The notes: a model not told the origin generated them from the letters alone. A stretch of DNA of 50,181 nt from Gammaproteobacteria bacterium (GCA_028293765.1 JAQGOG010000098.1:1-50181), one strand, 5' to 3'. Shown: positions 8,523-17,279, counted from the first letter of the stretch. Program-made: numbers and translations.

Positions 8523-10679
8523 CTAGTTGGCCTGACTCTTCGTCTGCGTCGCGCGGTGAATGACGTAGGTACGAATCGTCTCGATCTCTTCCTTACTCAT
8601 CTGGCTGCCGAACGACACCATGCCGTTAGCCGAGCGGACGCCGTCGTGGACGATGCTCTGCCAGGTATTCGGAGCGCTCATTGCCGCTGAATAACGCAAG
8701 TCAGGCAGAACTCCACCGCTCACAGCACTATCGCCGTGACAAGTACTGCAAAACGTGTGGTAGTGCGACTTGCCCGCGGCGACAACTTTGGCGCTCGCCT
8801 CATCCGGAGGCGGCGCCAGCTTCAGGTCCGAGGGCGGCGGCGGTGCCGGCATCGTGTCCGTGCCATTCAACTTGAAGGCCAGCACCCGGGGAATGTTGCC
8901 CTGGTTCGCCTGAGCATCGCGCGCGAGCTGACCGGCGGCGAGGCCGAAAGCACCACCCCAACCCACCTCTACAACGACGTACTGCTCGCCGTTGGCTTCG
9001 TAGGTAATGGGTGGGGCGAGGATGCCGGTATGCGTCTGAGCCGACCACAGACGCTTGCCGTCGTCTGCCTGGAAAGCCGCGAACTCGCCCATGCTGGTGC
9101 CCTGGAAAATCAGGTTGCCCGCGGTCGACACCACACCACCATTCCACGACGTGTCATAGGGCACCGACCAGACCTGCTTCTGTGCGACCGGATCCCAGGC
9201 GGACAGATGCCCTTTCAACGTCGTTTGGATCTGGGCAATGACCTTCGGGTCTTCGGGCAAGCTGCCGGCGTTGAAGTCCACGCCGGTGTTCCAACCCAGG
9301 GTCTTCGCCTTGAAGTTCTTCTCACCGACGAACACGAACCCCCCATCGATGACCGGGAGATACACGAGATGCGTGAGCGGGTCATACGACATCGCCTGCC
9401 AGGCATGCGCGCCGGCCGGGCCCGGCATGGCGCTCCAGGGTTTGCCCGTCTCGCCGTAACGCGACCGCGGATTCTCGATCGGACGCCCGGTCTGCGGATC
9501 GAGGCCGGTCGCCCAGTTGACGGCCGTGATGGGCTGCGCCGAGATGAATTCGCCCGTCGCACGGTCGAGGACGTAGAAAAAGCCGTTCTTCGGCGCCTGC
9601 ATGATGACCTGACGCAGTTTGCCGTCGATCGTCAGGTCGGCCAGGATCATCTGTTGGACCGCGGAGTAATCCCAACTCTCGCCGGGCGTGTTCTGGAAAT
9701 GCCAGACGTACTCGCCCGTATCCGGGCGCACCGCGATGATCGATGCGGTGAACAGGTTGTCACCCCCGCCGGGGCTGCGGACCGCGTGATTCCAGGGTTC
9801 GCCGTTATCGGTGCCGAAATACAGGAGGTCGAGCTTGGGATCGTAGGCCATCCCGTCCCAGGTGGTTCCACCGCCGCCTAACTTCCAGAATTCACCCGTC
9901 CAGGTCGAGCGCGCCTTGCTCTCGAGAACGTCGTCGGACGCGGCGCCGTCCTTTTTGCCCGGCTCGCCAGGTACCGTGTAGAAGCGCCAGACCTTCTTGC
10001 CGCTCTCGGCGTCGTAAGCCGTGACATACCCGCGAGCTTTATATTCGCCGCCCGCATTGCCGATGATGACTTTGCCTCTGACGATGCGCGGCGCGCCGGT
10101 GATCGAGTAGTTATCGGCGTCATCGACGGTCGACACGGACCAGGCCTGTTTGCCGCTCGAGGCATCGATCGCGATGAGCCGGCCGTCGAATGCACCGACG
10201 TACACCTTGCCGTTCCACACCGCGACTCCGCGGTTGGGGACGTCACAACAGCCTTTTATTCCCGCTGCGCCGGGAACCTCCGGGTCGAAAACCCAAAGCT
10301 GCTTGCCAGTAGCCGCATCGAGCGCGAATACCTTGCTCCAGGCGGACGTCACATACATGACCCCGTCTACGACGATCGGCGTCGATTCCTGAACGCGATG
10401 AGCCGCAGCCAGATCGTAGTGCCAGGCGAGCTGCAGCTGGCCGACGTTCTGCGCATTGATCTGCTTCAACGGGCTGAAGCGCTGTTCGTCGTAGGTACGC
10501 CCGTAAGTCATCCACGTGCCGGGTTCGCTGTCCGCCGCAGTGAGGCGGGCCGCATCCACAGCGGTTTTGGCCGCAGCGGATGCTTTCGGCTCTGACGCCG
10601 CAGGTGCCGGGCTCTGTTTCGAGCCGCAGGCGGCCAGCAGCGCTACGAGGCTCAGCGCCCCGAAGCGTGATACGTACAT
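8523..10679 (-). CDS. PQQ-dependent alcohol dehydrogenase with C-terminal cytochrome c domain (quinohaemoprotein), lipoprotein
   Basis: A 718-residue quinohaemoprotein of the methanol/ethanol dehydrogenase family that oxidises alcohols in the periplasm. The start is a lipoprotein signal with lipobox LAAC (Cys18). The eight-bladed propeller includes the vicinal disulfide Cys144-Cys145 (GCCDVPNRG) that stacks on PQQ, and the catalytic Asp337 in ESWDYSA. The residue two after that Asp is Ser, not the extra Asp of lanthanide enzymes, so calcium is expected. A haem-binding CSTCH is at 644-648, with Met687 as a likely axial ligand. It lies 76 bp downstream of an aldehyde dehydrogenase gene, so together they would convert an alcohol to the acid. 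Substrate is not predictable. Confidence 0.92.
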   Translation of the reverse strand: MYVSRFGALSLVALLAACGSKQSPAPAASEPKASAAAKTAVDAARLTAADSEPGTWMTYGRTYDEQRFSPLKQINAQNVGQLQLAWHYDLAAAHRVQESTPIVVDGVMYVTSAWSKVFALDAATGKQLWVFDPEVPGAAGIKGCCDVPNRGVAVWNGKVYVGAFDGRLIAIDASSGKQAWSVSTVDDADNYSITGAPRIVRGKVIIGNAGGEYKARGYVTAYDAESGKKVWRFYTVPGEPGKKDGAASDDVLESKARSTWTGEFWKLGGGGTTWDGMAYDPKLDLLYFGTDNGEPWNHAVRSPGGGDNLFTASIIAVRPDTGEYVWHFQNTPGESWDYSAVQQMILADLTIDGKLRQVIMQAPKNGFFYVLDRATGEFISAQPITAVNWATGLDPQTGRPIENPRSRYGETGKPWSAMPGPAGAHAWQAMSYDPLTHLVYLPVIDGGFVFVGEKNFKAKTLGWNTGVDFNAGSLPEDPKVIAQIQTTLKGHLSAWDPVAQKQVWSVPYDTSWNGGVVSTAGNLIFQGTSMGEFAAFQADDGKRLWSAQTHTGILAPPITYEANGEQYVVVEVGWGGAFGLAAGQLARDAQANQGNIPRVLAFKLNGTDTMPAPPPPSDLKLAPPPDEASAKVVAAGKSHYHTFCSTCHGDSAVSGGVLPDLRYSAAMSAPNTWQSIVHDGVRSANGMVSFGSQMSKEEIETIRTYVIHRATQTKSQAN

Positions 10680-10755
10680 AGACCCCCTCGTTTTTTTGTC
10701 GCCTTGGACCGGTCAGCTCATTAGTGTAATTGCTGGCGGATACCTGCCGCCGTGA

Positions 10756-12279
10756 TCAATACGCCATGCAAACGGACTTCAGCTCCGTGTACAGATCCAG
10801 AACGGCCCGGCCGTGCTCGCGTCCGAAGCCGGACTGCTTGAAGCCGCCGAACGGCATGTTCGGGTCCACGAAGTTGTGGCAATTGACCCAAACCGTACCA
10901 GCGCGGATCTTCGGTACGAGGCGCTGGACGGCGCGCAGGTCATTCGACCAGATGCTGGCGCCAAGACCGAACGGCGTGTCGTTGGCGAGGGCAGCGATGT
11001 CGTCGCTATCGTCGAAGCGCTGTGCAACGAGCACAGGCCCGAAGATCTCTTCGCGAACCACCTTCATCTCGGGGCGTACGTTGGCGAGCACCGTGGGCTT
11101 CACATAGAAGCCCGGCGAGGCGGGCGCCTCGCCGCCGGTCATGACCTGTGCGCCCTCTTTGCGTCCCGACTCGATATAACCGAGCACGCGCTCCTGTTGC
11201 TCGCGGGAAACCAGCGGACCCATCACGGTTTTCGGATCGAGGCCCGGCCCGAGTCGGATCGATGCGGCCGCCGCGCTCACACCGTCGACGACCTGGTCGA
11301 AGACCTTCTTGTGCGCGAACAGACGGGTTCCGGCGCAGCACACCTGACCCGCATTGAAAAAGATGGCATTGGCGGCGCCGCCAATCACCGTGTTGATATC
11401 CGCATCGGGCAGCACGATCACCGGAGACTTCCCACCGAGCTCGAGGGAAACTCGCTTCAACGTATCCGTGGCCGACTTGTTGATGAGCTTGCCGACTGAA
11501 GTCGACCCTGTGAAAGCGACCTTATCCACGCCCGGATGAGCGACGAGCGCGGCTCCGGTTGTCTCCCCGAGCCCGGTGAGAACGTTGACGACGCCCGGGG
11601 GGAAACCCGCCTCAGCGACGAGCTCGGCAAGTCGCAGCGCCGTGAGGGGCGTCTGCTCCGCAGGCTTCAGAATGCATACGCAGCCGGTCGCGAGGGCGGG
11701 GCCGAGCTTCCAAGCGGCCATCGCCAGCGGGAAATTCCAGGGCACGATCTGCGCAACGACACCCACCGGCTCGCGCGCCGTGTAGGTCTGAAACTTCATG
11801 CCCGGGGGCCCGTGGATCGAAGTCTCGAACGTCGAGCCTTCGAGCTTGGTGGCCCAGCCGGCCATGTAACGGAAATAGTCCCGCGTACCGGCGACGTCCA
11901 CGACGGTGGCCATGAACTTGGTCTTGCCGTTGTTGATGCTTTCGAGCTCCGCGAGCTCGTCCGTGTGCTTCTCGATCAGATCGGACAGCTTCCACAGGAG
12001 CGCCTGGCGATCGGAGGGCAGCATGTCGCGCCAAGGACCCTTGTCGAACGCCGCGCGGGCCGCTGCCACCGCGCGGTCTACATCGGCGGCACTCGCGTCC
12101 ACGACGGACGCTATCTCACGTCCGGTTGCCGGATCGACTACGGAGATCCGCTCTTTCGATTTCGCTTCGACCCACTCACCGCCGATAAACAGCCGCGGCG
12201 CGCGCTTCAGGAACTGGGCCACCGCTGCCGACGGCTCGGGTTGAGTGGCGATCTGTGACTGGGCAATCAAGGCATTCAC
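10756..12279 (-). CDS. NAD(P)-dependent aldehyde dehydrogenase
   Basis: A 507-residue class 1/2 aldehyde dehydrogenase with Asn182 (PWNFPLA), Glu280 (LELGGKSP) and Cys314 (AGQVCCAGTR; note the adjacent second Cys, common in this group). FTGSTSVGK and the C-terminal PFGGFKQSGFGRE are intact. It is the first gene of the minus-strand run that continues with the PQQ alcohol dehydrogenase, an arrangement suggesting stepwise oxidation of alcohol to acid. It is related to but clearly distinct from the enzyme at 1665. Its start is divergent from the AraC regulator at 12733, with 453 bp between them that hold a 16-bp palindrome. Confidence 0.93.
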   Translation of the reverse strand: MNALIAQSQIATQPEPSAAVAQFLKRAPRLFIGGEWVEAKSKERISVVDPATGREIASVVDASAADVDRAVAAARAAFDKGPWRDMLPSDRQALLWKLSDLIEKHTDELAELESINNGKTKFMATVVDVAGTRDYFRYMAGWATKLEGSTFETSIHGPPGMKFQTYTAREPVGVVAQIVPWNFPLAMAAWKLGPALATGCVCILKPAEQTPLTALRLAELVAEAGFPPGVVNVLTGLGETTGAALVAHPGVDKVAFTGSTSVGKLINKSATDTLKRVSLELGGKSPVIVLPDADINTVIGGAANAIFFNAGQVCCAGTRLFAHKKVFDQVVDGVSAAAASIRLGPGLDPKTVMGPLVSREQQERVLGYIESGRKEGAQVMTGGEAPASPGFYVKPTVLANVRPEMKVVREEIFGPVLVAQRFDDSDDIAALANDTPFGLGASIWSNDLRAVQRLVPKIRAGTVWVNCHNFVDPNMPFGGFKQSGFGREHGRAVLDLYTELKSVCMAY

Positions 12280-12732
12280 TCGGGGACCTCCGGAAACTGA
12301 GGGAACGCACTCTCCCTCTATCGGTGCACGGGCGCGGGTGCGGACTTTTCGATCACCAATGTAGCGCTCCAGCGTGCTCGCCCGGCTCTACCAATGGGGA
12401 GATTAGATTCGACCCTGAGTGAAGGGGAGGACGGCGGCAATCGCGGGGGACGCTCCAGGGGCTTCGCATTCAATGACTTGCACTAGGAGAATTGTGGCTG
12501 GTAGTCCAGACGCCATGGCGTCTCGCGCTGCCGCGTCGGCCCGACAGCTCGAAGTGGCGTGCCGCTGCCCGCCGTTCGGCATGGCACGGGGCCTGTGGAA
12601 CGTCGGTTGGCCTCAGAGGCAGCACGAGCGCTATCTGGGCGAAATGGCCGGCCACCGCGTCGCCCCTTGCGCGGCGCCAGGTATTCCGATTGACTAGAAG
12701 CGACCATGCCCAGCGATTCGAGGGGTGAGGCA
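12280..12732. other. Intergenic region between divergent aldehyde dehydrogenase and AraC genes
   Basis: 453 bp with no convincing gene: the short frames here have no family resemblance and no good ribosome-binding sites. It must carry the promoters of both flanking genes. It contains a perfect 16-bp palindrome at 12508-12523 (listed separately). It also contains CTCTACCAA at 12386-12394, a 9-mer also present at 6291-6299 upstream of the dioxygenase gene. Confidence 0.6.
12508..12523. promoter_or_regulatory. Perfect 16-bp palindrome, candidate operator
   Basis: AGACGCCATGGCGTCT is its own reverse complement, with no spacer. It lies 210-225 bp upstream of the AraC gene start (12733) and about 230 bp upstream of the divergent aldehyde dehydrogenase start (12279). 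A dimeric regulator site is possible. AraC proteins more often bind direct repeats, so another regulator, or no function, is equally possible. Confidence 0.3.
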
Positions 12733-13695
12733 ATGCCTCAGCTGGAAACATTTTCGACTGCTGAATTACCGCCGCATCGGCGGCTCGAGTTTTGGAACGA
12801 TCTCGCCGGAAGTGCCTTCACTCCGCTCGTGACCGATCCCGTGGACCGGCGCGCGTTCGTAGGGCGACTCACTCGTACGCAGGTCGGCGAGATCCGCCTC
12901 GCGGAAGCCCGGTCAGAGCCCGCCATTGTTCGTCATTCCCGGCAGCACGTGGCTCGCACACGCGAAGCGCTGTTCATGCTTTGCCTGCAGCTCGACGGAG
13001 TCAGCGTCAACCGGCAGCAGGGCCGGGAAGCGGTGCTTCGCTTTGGTGACTTCCACCTCCTCGACAGCTCCCGTCCCTACGAGGTCTCCTTCCAGCAACC
13101 TAACCGGATGCTGGTGCTCAGCATTCCGCACCCCGAGCTGGCGCGGCGGATGCCGAATCCTGAGAGCGTCGTCGGAATAGCGGTGTCCGGCAGAAGCGGT
13201 GTCGCCGGCCTCCTCTCCTCTCTATTGTGTAACTTCTGGCAGCAACGCCGCTCGGGCGACGAAACGTTCCTGTCCCCCCGTTTCAGCGAGGCGATTCTTG
13301 ATCTGATCGCAAGCGCGTATGCCTCAATCACCTCGATAGCGCCCGAAGGCTCCTCGATCGCCATCGCGCGACGCCAACAGATCCGCAGCTACATCGAAAC
13401 CCACCTTCACGACCCCGCTTTAACCCCCGGCAGCGTCGCCGCGGCAGTCCATCTCTCGCCGCGCCGACTCCACCAACTTTTCGAAGCCGACGGCGAAACA
13501 GTAGGCGCCTACATCCTCCGCCGCCGCCTGGAAGAATGCGCTCGAGCTATGGCCGACGCTTCCCAACGCAGCCGCACCGTCACGGAAATCGCCTTCCTTC
13601 ACGGCTTCAACAACGCCTCGCACTTCGGACGCGTCTTCCGCGAGCGCTACAAATCGACCCCCAGCGACTACCGCCGCCGCACCACTGCCGCGTAG
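12733..13695 (+). CDS. AraC-family transcriptional regulator (paralogue of the one at 7440)
   Basis: A 320-residue regulator with the same architecture as the 7440 protein: an N-terminal ligand domain (LETFSTAELPPHRRLEFWND, LTRTQVGEIRLAEARSEP) and a C-terminal double helix-turn-helix (TEIAFLHGFNNASHFGRVF, STPSDYRRR). I place the start at ATG 12733 because a strong GAGGGGTGAGG ribosome-binding sequence precedes it and this start aligns with the paralogue; an ATG at 12706 is possible. Its stop is 121 bp upstream of the dikinase/carboxylase operon on the same strand, making it the natural candidate regulator for that operon. It may also act on the divergent aldehyde dehydrogenase. Confidence 0.92.
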   Translation: MPQLETFSTAELPPHRRLEFWNDLAGSAFTPLVTDPVDRRAFVGRLTRTQVGEIRLAEARSEPAIVRHSRQHVARTREALFMLCLQLDGVSVNRQQGREAVLRFGDFHLLDSSRPYEVSFQQPNRMLVLSIPHPELARRMPNPESVVGIAVSGRSGVAGLLSSLLCNFWQQRRSGDETFLSPRFSEAILDLIASAYASITSIAPEGSSIAIARRQQIRSYIETHLHDPALTPGSVAAAVHLSPRRLHQLFEADGETVGAYILRRRLEECARAMADASQRSRTVTEIAFLHGFNNASHFGRVFRERYKSTPSDYRRRTTAA

Positions 13696-13816
13696 ACTGC
13701 CGGGACAGGGCCTGCTGCTTTCCCCCACAGAGCAGCCTTTCAGCGCGGACAGAGCAGTGTCCGCGCGGTCGGTATCCGTACGCTGCGTGCACCCATCCGG
13801 TGCAGGCAACCTTACG

Positions 13817-15652
13817 ATGAACGGTCAGAAGCGCCAGAATCCTTTCCCACTGCCTTCCGAGATCGAAAGCGCTCCCGGGGCTGAAGGTTGGGAGGCGATG
13901 TATCCCTACTACACGCGTTTCCGGCCGGAGGACGACCAGAGGTTCTGGTTCTACAACTCCATGCACTTCCCGGAGCCGATGCCGGCTTTCGACGTCATCA
14001 CTGCGGAAGTGCCGTACTCCGGCATGGGCGCGTATACGACGCGGGTGTTTGCGTTTCCGACCGCGCTTGGCATCGATCACCGCATTCTGAACGGTCGCGT
14101 CTACATCACCGCGAACACGGTCACGGACCCGAAGCAGGTTGAAAGCCGGCTCGCGATCTTTCAGGAGCGTGCCGGTTATTACTATGAAAACTGGAACAGG
14201 CTCTATGGCCAGTGGCGCGAGCGGCTCAACCAGCTGATCGTCGAGGTCGACGCGATCAAGGTACCGCAGCTGCCCGAGTTCGACGACCCGGAGGTCGTCT
14301 CCGAGGCCCGTGGCATAGCGCAAAATCACTATGTGCGCGCGTCCTTCCATCGTTGCATCGAAAGCTACTCGAAGATGTGGCATCACCACTTCGAGTTCCT
14401 GATGCTCGGCTACGGCGCCTATCTGGTGTTCTTCCAGTTCTGCAAGCAAGCGTTCCCCGAGATCGCGGATCAGACCGTCGCTCGCATGGTGGCGGGCATC
14501 GATGTGCTGATGTTCCGCCCGGACGATGAGATCAAGAAGCTCGCGCGTCTTGCGGTCGAGTTGGGTGTCGACGCCCCATTCGCCAGCAACGGCGTGGACA
14601 ATGGCGATCCGGCAGCAATGCTTGCTGCGGTAGGCAGCCTCGGCGAGGCCGGGAAGCGCTGGATCGCGGCGCTCGATAAGGCGCGTGATCCCTGGTTCAA
14701 CACTTCGACGGGCGATGGGTTCTATCATCACCACCGAAGCTGGAACGACGATCTCACCGTCCCGTTCTCGGCGCTCCCCCGTTACATCGCGCAGATCAAG
14801 GCCGGGAAGAACATCGATCGTCCCACTGAGGCTCTGAAGAAGGAGCGCGCACGGATCATCGAGGAATACCGGAGCCTGCTTGCCACCGAGCAGGACCGCG
14901 GCGCCTTCGATCAAATGCTCGGGTTGTGTCATGTCGTATTTCCCTACGTGGAGGACCACAAGTTCTACTGCGAGCACTGGTTCACCACACGGTTCTATAG
15001 CAAGGTGCGCGAGTTCGGATCACTGCTCGTGCGCAAAGGCGTGCTGCAGGACGTCGAGGACGTCTTTCACCTGCACCACACTGAAGTGGATCTCGCGCTC
15101 ATCGACGTGCTGCTCGCGTGGGCGGCAGGCTCGGAGCCCGCCGGCGCCAGTCACTGGCAGCCGATCGTCGAAAAGCGCAAAACGCTCGTCGAAAAGCTCA
15201 AAAGTTGGGACGCACCGCCAGCGCTGGGACCGATGCCGGAGAGGCTCGAAGACCCCGCGGTGCAAATGCTTTGGGGCATCACGTCCGAGACGCTGGATTC
15301 CTGGTCGCGCGTACCCGACGCGAAGGATGCGAATGAGATCCGCGGATTCGCTGCTTCAGCGGGTGTCGTAGAAGGGATAGCCCGCGTACTCACGAGCGTG
15401 AACGACATCGGACAAATGATGGAGGGTGAGATCCTCGTTTGCCCCGTGACGGCCCCGAGCTGGGCGCCGCTGTTCAGCAAGATCAAGGCGGCGGTGTCCG
15501 ACATCGGCGGCACGATGTCGCATGCAGCGATCGTAGCGCGCGAGTACGGAATGCCCGCCGTGGTGGGCACAGGACAGGGTACGAAGCGGATCCGGTCCGG
15601 ACAACGATTGCGCGTTGACGGGGACCGCGGCATCGTCACCATCCTGGAATAA
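13817..15652 (+). CDS. PEP-utilising (swivelling His) subunit, phenylphosphate synthase protein 1-like
   Basis: A 611-residue protein ending in a PEP-synthase-type mobile phosphohistidine domain (residues about 505-611). The motif GGTMSHAAIVAREYGMPAVV places the phospho-carrier His at residue 569. The first 490 residues (MYPYYTRFRPEDDQRFWFYN, GIDHRILNGRVYIT, WHHHFEFLMLGYGAYLVFFQ) do not resemble the pyruvate-binding barrel of PEP synthase. They match what I recall of the 70-kDa protein 1 of phenylphosphate synthase, which carries the phosphoryl acceptor site. The ATP-binding half is the next gene. I prefer ATG 13817 over GTG 13757; neither has a strong ribosome-binding site. Expected role: transfer the beta-phosphate of ATP from His569 to a hydroxyl or enol substrate. 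Substrate unknown. Confidence 0.82.
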   Translation: MNGQKRQNPFPLPSEIESAPGAEGWEAMYPYYTRFRPEDDQRFWFYNSMHFPEPMPAFDVITAEVPYSGMGAYTTRVFAFPTALGIDHRILNGRVYITANTVTDPKQVESRLAIFQERAGYYYENWNRLYGQWRERLNQLIVEVDAIKVPQLPEFDDPEVVSEARGIAQNHYVRASFHRCIESYSKMWHHHFEFLMLGYGAYLVFFQFCKQAFPEIADQTVARMVAGIDVLMFRPDDEIKKLARLAVELGVDAPFASNGVDNGDPAAMLAAVGSLGEAGKRWIAALDKARDPWFNTSTGDGFYHHHRSWNDDLTVPFSALPRYIAQIKAGKNIDRPTEALKKERARIIEEYRSLLATEQDRGAFDQMLGLCHVVFPYVEDHKFYCEHWFTTRFYSKVREFGSLLVRKGVLQDVEDVFHLHHTEVDLALIDVLLAWAAGSEPAGASHWQPIVEKRKTLVEKLKSWDAPPALGPMPERLEDPAVQMLWGITSETLDSWSRVPDAKDANEIRGFAASAGVVEGIARVLTSVNDIGQMMEGEILVCPVTAPSWAPLFSKIKAAVSDIGGTMSHAAIVAREYGMPAVVGTGQGTKRIRSGQRLRVDGDRGIVTILE

Positions 15653-15677
15653 TCGCAACGCCTTGAGTGAGCGAGCT

Positions 15678-16763
15678 GTGCCGGCAGATTCAAACGACTC
15701 CGATACCACCTACGTGCGCCACTTCGGGGAGCTCTCCTTGAAGGATCGCCCGACTGTGGGCGGCAAAGGAGCCAGCCTCGGGGAACTGACCCAGGCGGGT
15801 ATCAACGTTCCCCCAGGGTTCGTCGTGACAACCGCGGCGTTCGAGCGATTCATTGCGGCGCTTGATGCCGATGAGTCGATTCGGAAAATCATCGCGGCAC
15901 TCGATCCCAGCGACTTGCCCGCGATCTCGGTCGCCACCGCGACTGTGCGTGAACGGATTGAGACTGTGCCACTTCCTGACGATCTGCGCGAAATGGTCTC
16001 CACCGCCTACCGCGGGCTGGCTGGTGATGAGCGACGCGCTCCCGTTGCCGTCCGGTCGAGCGCTACAAGCGAAGACAGCGCGGCTGCCAGCTTCGCCGGG
16101 TTGCAGGACACTTATCTATGGGTTCGCGGTGAAGAGGCCGTGCTGCACTCGGTCCGGTCGTGCTGGGCCAGCCTTTACAGCACGGAGTCTGTGAGCTATC
16201 GCCTGCGGCTCAAGCTTCCGGAGCAGAACGTTGCAATGGGGGTAGTTGTCCAGCGCATGGTGGAATCCCTGTGCTCTGGAGTGATGTTTACGCGCAGCCC
16301 TGTTACCGGAGACCGCTCCGTCATTGCGATCGAGGGAAGTTGGGGGTTGGGGTCGTGCATCGTCAGCGGCGAGGTCACCCCGGATAAGTTCGTCGTCAGC
16401 AAGGTGACGGGTGATATCTCTAAACGAACGTTGTCGGAGAAATCGGTCCAGCATGTACCGCAGGCGGAGTCGGGCGGCGTAAAAGTCGCGACCGTGCCGG
16501 CGGAAAAACAAATGGCGCCCTGCCTCGCCGATGAAGAGATCATCGCGCTGGCCGACATTGGCAAGCGCGTCGAGAAACACTACGGCTCACCGCAGGACAT
16601 CGAGTGGGCTGTCGGACAAGGACGGACCTCTGGCAAGGACATCTACATTTTACAGAGCCGACCGGAAACGGTGTGGGCCAGCCGCGAGGCGCAGCCCGTC
16701 GCGGCACCCAGGGCGAGAGCGTTCGACCACGTCCTGGCGCTCCTGAGCGGGCGGGATCGCTGA
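15678..16763 (+). CDS. PEP/pyruvate-binding (PPDK_N) ATP-grasp subunit, phenylphosphate synthase protein 2-like
   Basis: About 361 residues (roughly 39 kDa) covering only the N-terminal nucleotide-binding part of PEP synthase. VGGKGASLGEL is at residue 27 onward, followed by VPPGFVVTTAAFERF, AVRSSATSEDS, the SGVMFTRSP segment, SWGLGSCIVSGEV and the terminal DIEWAVGQG / IYILQSRPETVW. There is no His domain and no pyruvate barrel; the His domain is supplied by the upstream gene. This division matches the 70 + 40 kDa organisation of phenylphosphate synthase. It should bind ATP and phosphorylate His569 of its partner, releasing AMP and phosphate overall. The start is uncertain: GTG 15678 is chosen, while TTG 15663 or TTG 15615 (overlapping the upstream gene) are alternatives. 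Confidence 0.85.
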   Translation: MPADSNDSDTTYVRHFGELSLKDRPTVGGKGASLGELTQAGINVPPGFVVTTAAFERFIAALDADESIRKIIAALDPSDLPAISVATATVRERIETVPLPDDLREMVSTAYRGLAGDERRAPVAVRSSATSEDSAAASFAGLQDTYLWVRGEEAVLHSVRSCWASLYSTESVSYRLRLKLPEQNVAMGVVVQRMVESLCSGVMFTRSPVTGDRSVIAIEGSWGLGSCIVSGEVTPDKFVVSKVTGDISKRTLSEKSVQHVPQAESGGVKVATVPAEKQMAPCLADEEIIALADIGKRVEKHYGSPQDIEWAVGQGRTSGKDIYILQSRPETVWASREAQPVAAPRARAFDHVLALLSGRDR

Positions 16764-16766
16764 ACC

Positions 16767-17279
16767 GTGAACCTCACCCATGACGACGTGCAGGAGATCC
16801 TGCGCCTTCTCGACACCTCGCCATTCGACGAACTGCACCTCGAGACCGATCGTTTCAAACTGACTTTGCGCAGAAGCGGCGTCGGTGGGTGGACGCAAGA
16901 GACGCGAACCTCGTCGACCCCGCGCCTGACACGGCCCGACGGGGGTGCCGCTGCGATGGTGGCAACCTCAACTGAAAATAGCGGCGCCAGCTCGATAAAG
17001 GATGCGGGCAGCGCACAGCCCTCCGCAGAGGGAATCAGCGCAGTTCGCAGTCCGATCATTGGCACTTTCTATCGTGCACCCAAGCCAGGCGCCCCGCCCT
17101 TCGTCGAAGTCGGCTCGGAGGTAACACCGCAGACCGTCATCGGGATCATCGAGACCATGAAGCTGATGAATTCGGTATACGCGGGCGCAGGCGGAAAGAT
17201 CGTTGCGATCTGCATCGGGGACGGCGAGTTCGTCGAGCAAGATCAGGTGTTGATGCGGCTCCAGCAGGGACGGGTATGA
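16767..17279 (+). CDS. Biotin carboxyl carrier protein (AccB-like)
   Basis: A 170-residue carrier. The N-terminus (LTHDDVQEILRLLDTSPFDEL, then HLETDRFKLTLRR) resembles the AccB N-terminal domain. A Pro/Ala/Ser linker follows (about 45-85), then the biotinyl domain beginning VRSPIIGTFYRAPKPGAPPF. The biotinylation motif is ETMKLMNS with Lys132, and the thumb-like TFYRAP segment of acetyl-CoA carboxylase carriers is present. GTG start, three bases after the upstream stop, so translationally coupled. It shuttles carboxybiotin between the biotin carboxylase and the carboxyltransferase encoded next. A second, housekeeping AccB would be expected elsewhere in the genome; this copy looks dedicated to the operon. 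Confidence 0.9.
   Translation: MNLTHDDVQEILRLLDTSPFDELHLETDRFKLTLRRSGVGGWTQETRTSSTPRLTRPDGGAAAMVATSTENSGASSIKDAGSAQPSAEGISAVRSPIIGTFYRAPKPGAPPFVEVGSEVTPQTVIGIIETMKLMNSVYAGAGGKIVAICIGDGEFVEQDQVLMRLQQGRV

Noticed and set aside
8736-9881. A 381-codon open frame antisense to the PQQ dehydrogenase
   Set aside because: Shadow frame with no domain; the sense strand has the full set of PQQ and haem motifs.
12419-12697. A 92-codon frame in the aldehyde dehydrogenase/AraC gap
   Set aside because: No ribosome-binding site, no similarity and biased composition; the gap looks like promoter DNA.
13607-14977. A 456-codon open frame antisense to the dikinase subunit gene
   Set aside because: No recognisable domain, and it lies opposite a clearly coding gene with conserved motifs.
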